Source: Candidatus Thorarchaeota archaeon
GTDB lineage: Archaea; Asgardarchaeota; Thorarchaeia; Thorarchaeales; Thorarchaeaceae
Length of the DNA: 64,000 nt
NCBI GenBank assembly: GCA_016933575.1
Contig: JAFGAR010000081.1
Span: 124,001-188,000, forward strand
Direction: 5' to 3'
Both the position numbers and the translations under genes were made by a program. This document shows positions 62,150-64,000 of this stretch, in pieces (position 1 is the first letter of the stretch; every line of letters begins with the position of its first letter). The notes under the pieces are model-generated. The model did not search any database. It was not told the origin of the DNA and saw nothing but the letters and a program-made list of their open reading frames with translations.

Positions 62150-62826
62150 TATTCAGTTCCTCCTGACGATATCCATTCTTGTGGTGGTAGCATTCTATAT
62201 GTCTGTGTGAGGGCTTTAACGAATGCTTTTGCAAAGTTAGATGATGTCCTTGAACGGCCTTTTGTAATCGACCAGACGTCATTTAGACCTGCAATCCTAA
62301 GCACAATTTTACCGACATCTGCTGTAACAAGACCTGTTCCTTTTGGTGCTGGTCTAAGAGTGACACTTACTGATCCTGCTTCTCCCTTCACTTCGAATGG
62401 GATACTATGAGGATCATGGCATCGACACTCCCATGAGCCGCAACCTCTTCTGAACATAGTAATGTTAAGTTTAGCTCGAGACTCGGCTGCTCTGACTGCT
62501 GGAACAAATTCAGGTGCTTTTCCCACCCCAATACCAAGGACACCTTCACCGTTTCCAACAACAACAGTGATTCTAAAGCTCTTTTGCTGACCACTGTCAG
62601 ACTGACGTTGTACCATGCTAACATCTACAACTTCCTGTCTGAGTTCTGGAAATAGGGCATCTACAATCTCAGGCTCTCTGATTCTATAGTTATTACTCAA
62701 GATTTCCTCAATACTGTTGATGTGACCATCTTTGACCAGTCTTCCTAACTTGGTCTTTGGAATCCACTCATCCAGTGGGTTGATTTCTGCTCGAGGTGCT
62801 CTTCGCCTTCTCTGTTTACTCATCAT
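62149..62826 (-). CDS. rps5: 30S ribosomal protein S5 (uS5)
   Basis: S5 helps form the decoding-site accuracy centre of the small subunit. The 225-residue protein shows SGQQKSFRITVVVGNGEGVLGIGVGKAPEF (dsRBD-like part), CGSWECRCHDPHSIPFEV and the C-terminal APKGTGLVTADVGKIVLRIAGLNDVWSITKGRSRTS. It is followed by L30 with a one-base overlap and preceded by L18. Confidence 0.97.
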   Translation of the reverse strand: MMSKQRRRRAPRAEINPLDEWIPKTKLGRLVKDGHINSIEEILSNNYRIREPEIVDALFPELRQEVVDVSMVQRQSDSGQQKSFRITVVVGNGEGVLGIGVGKAPEFVPAVRAAESRAKLNITMFRRGCGSWECRCHDPHSIPFEVKGEAGSVSVTLRPAPKGTGLVTADVGKIVLRIAGLNDVWSITKGRSRTSSNFAKAFVKALTQTYRMLPPQEWISSGGTE

Positions 62827-62836
62827 TCATCATCCC

Positions 62837-63598
62837 CTATTGCTTGGCCTTTTTGCCCTTCTTACCCTTACCTCGGGCAATAAGCTTCTTCGGTTTGGGT
62901 TTTCTTGGTACAGCACGCGGAGGCTTCGTGGTCGGAATTTCCTTCTTTGCCTTCTTTGCTGGTTTCTCTGCTGCAGCCTTTGTAGGAGCTTTCTTGGTCT
63001 TTTTCTTCTTCAAGTCAGCAGCTGGGATTGCAAGAAGTGTCTTCTTTACAGCTTCAACTTGTTTGGGTATTGTCGTAATTGTTGTCTTCTTCTTTCCGAG
63101 TTTGCTGAACATCAATGATTTGTCTACATTGCTGAAGTGTTCGTATCCAGCAACAATATGCTCTCCTGATATTCTAGAATCATCAGGAAGTATATCGGAA
63201 TTATGAGGAATCTCGAGTCCTGCATCGATAGCTCCTCTCAAGGCAGCATAGATTCTTGAACCTTTGATTGGAGGAATCAATCCAATATCAAGAACAGCTT
63301 CGTTGATTCCGCGGCTCTTAGCTCGTAGTCCTGCCAGCAAGCCTGTTAGATATGCTGCAGGTAAATTGCCTGTTCCTGCACTCCATCCATGAGCTGGAAG
63401 TTCTGTAGCCATTGCTGAAGCAACGGTCATATCTCCCACAACATTGGCATTTATGATCTGGACTATTACGTTTGTGTTAGTTTTTCTCACTACAAGTCGT
63501 GGACGTCTTGACATTAGGAGTCTTCGACGACGATAGTAATTTGTCTTACCTTCGCGACGTCTACGGAACTTAACGCGATATGTTGGTCCCTGTGCCAT
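62837..63598 (-). CDS. rpl18: 50S ribosomal protein L18 (uL18) with lysine/alanine-rich tail
   Basis: L18 binds 5S rRNA. The N-terminal ~175 residues are the standard archaeal protein: [64 protein letters not shown] and the [17 protein letters not shown] block. The last ~75 residues are an extra tail rich in Lys, Ala and Pro (for example [21 protein letters not shown]), low complexity and probably disordered. It is cotranscribed with S5 and L19e. Confidence 0.94.
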   Translation of the reverse strand: MAQGPTYRVKFRRRREGKTNYYRRRRLLMSRRPRLVVRKTNTNVIVQIINANVVGDMTVASAMATELPAHGWSAGTGNLPAAYLTGLLAGLRAKSRGINEAVLDIGLIPPIKGSRIYAALRGAIDAGLEIPHNSDILPDDSRISGEHIVAGYEHFSNVDKSLMFSKLGKKKTTITTIPKQVEAVKKTLLAIPAADLKKKKTKKAPTKAAAEKPAKKAKKEIPTTKPPRAVPRKPKPKKLIARGKGKKGKKAKQ

Positions 63599-64000
63599 TA
63601 TTTGGACACCTCCAGTTTGCGCTCAGCTATGTGCGTCTTGAGGTGGGCTCTATTTCTGAACGCATTTCCTTTAGCTTTCAGGTACAGCTCTCTGTACACT
63701 CTCGGTGTGATTCTCCCTGCATCACGGAGCGATTTCAGTTCCTTACGCATCGGTCGAATCTTCATCATCCATCGCTCTTTGCCACTAAGTTTGGATGTTG
63801 CTTTACCTTTCTTTCTACCAGGACCTTGTCTCTGACCTTTTCGTTTCTGTTGGAGCACGTATCGAGCTCTGCCTCTACTTACACCAGTAGCAGGTTTCTT
63901 CTGGATAGCTCCTTCATCTATGAGGCGTCTGACATCATTTCTGGTGATTGCTAGGCTAATCTCATCTTCAAAATCGGGATCTAACCAGATCCTTGATGTA
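63598..64000 (-). CDS. rpl19e: 50S ribosomal protein L19e (eL19), cut by window end
   Basis: An archaeal/eukaryotic large-subunit protein. The frame is open to the window edge, so the N-terminus is missing. Visible parts include [53 protein letters not shown] and [26 protein letters not shown], all L19e features. Its stop overlaps the L18 start by one base. The preceding L32e gene expected in archaea would lie beyond the window. Confidence 0.95.
   Translation of the reverse strand, partial: TSRIWLDPDFEDEISLAITRNDVRRLIDEGAIQKKPATGVSRGRARYVLQQKRKGQRQGPGRKKGKATSKLSGKERWMMKIRPMRKELKSLRDAGRITPRVYRELYLKAKGNAFRNRAHLKTHIAERKLEVSK

Noticed and set aside
62732-63206. Plus-strand frames rich in Phe and Leu opposite L18 and S5
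   Set aside because: They are antisense to the Lys/Ala-rich L18 tail, whose codons give Phe/Leu runs on the other strand.
1-64000. CRISPR arrays, insertion sequences, prophage or integrase attachment sites
   Set aside because: I saw no regular direct repeats, transposase, integrase or phage genes. The CARF-like gene alone does not indicate a CRISPR locus.

Overview
The window looks like a chromosomal segment of an Asgard archaeon (Promethearchaeota). It carries an actin of near-eukaryotic sequence (14039-15178), a two-domain gelsolin (33927-34523) and two Ras/Arf-type small GTPases with an N-terminal longin-like domain (46968-48915). These sit among clearly archaeal information genes: archaeal-order ribosomal protein operons, SecY, Cbf5, EMC3/DUF106, AdkA, TiaS, KEOPS Cgi121, Tsr3, RNase P RNA and an intron-containing tRNA-Ser. 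Two-domain gelsolins are known from Thorarchaeia and relatives, so that lineage is a reasonable guess, but placement below Asgard is inference.

Layout. 1-4.3 kb: histidine degradation (hutU end, hutH, hutI) with endonuclease V. 4.4-6.8 kb: a tRNA-modification group (Cgi121, Tan1-like THUMP protein, Sua5) behind a phosphoribosyltransferase. 6.9-10 kb: a GlmU-like nucleotidyltransferase next to a CDP-alcohol phosphatidyltransferase, a small unknown gene and a cytosolic beta-propeller. 10.2-13.8 kb: a nucleic-acid/nucleotide group (PriL-like Fe-S candidate, SAMHD1-like HD protein, RNase III-like protein, HTH-CARF-like regulator) divergent from actin. 15-30 kb: scattered metabolic, membrane and signalling genes (surface metallophosphoesterase, ArsB/NhaD-type transporter, M20 hydrolase, PAS histidine kinase, NYN-LOTUS protein, ferredoxin-like protein). 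30.5-36 kb: DNA methyltransferase, a winged-helix protein with an MCM-like tail, a TPR gene flanked by the functional gelsolin and a decayed gelsolin 3' end, and Fpg/Nei. 36-46 kb: M20 peptidase, F420-type oxidoreductase, RdgB, TrmB and Lrp-like regulators, RNase Z, geranylgeranyl reductase, asparaginase, tRNA-Ser. 47-49 kb: the tandem longin-GTPases. 49.4-53.2 kb: S13-S4-S11, then TiaS, a cysteine-rich protein and Tsr3. 53.2-64 kb: a minus-strand ribosomal/secretion block running L19e, L18, S5, L30, HSP20, L15, SecY, (two inserted genes), AdkA, EMC3, L34e, Cmk, L14e, Cbf5, RNase P RNA.

The most notable items are the longin-GTPase pair, the gelsolin relic, the HD/RNase III-like/CARF-like cluster next to actin, the HSP20 gene embedded in the ribosomal operon, and the NYN-LOTUS protein. 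No CRISPR array, insertion sequence or prophage was seen. All family assignments are from motif reading by eye; none was checked against a database.
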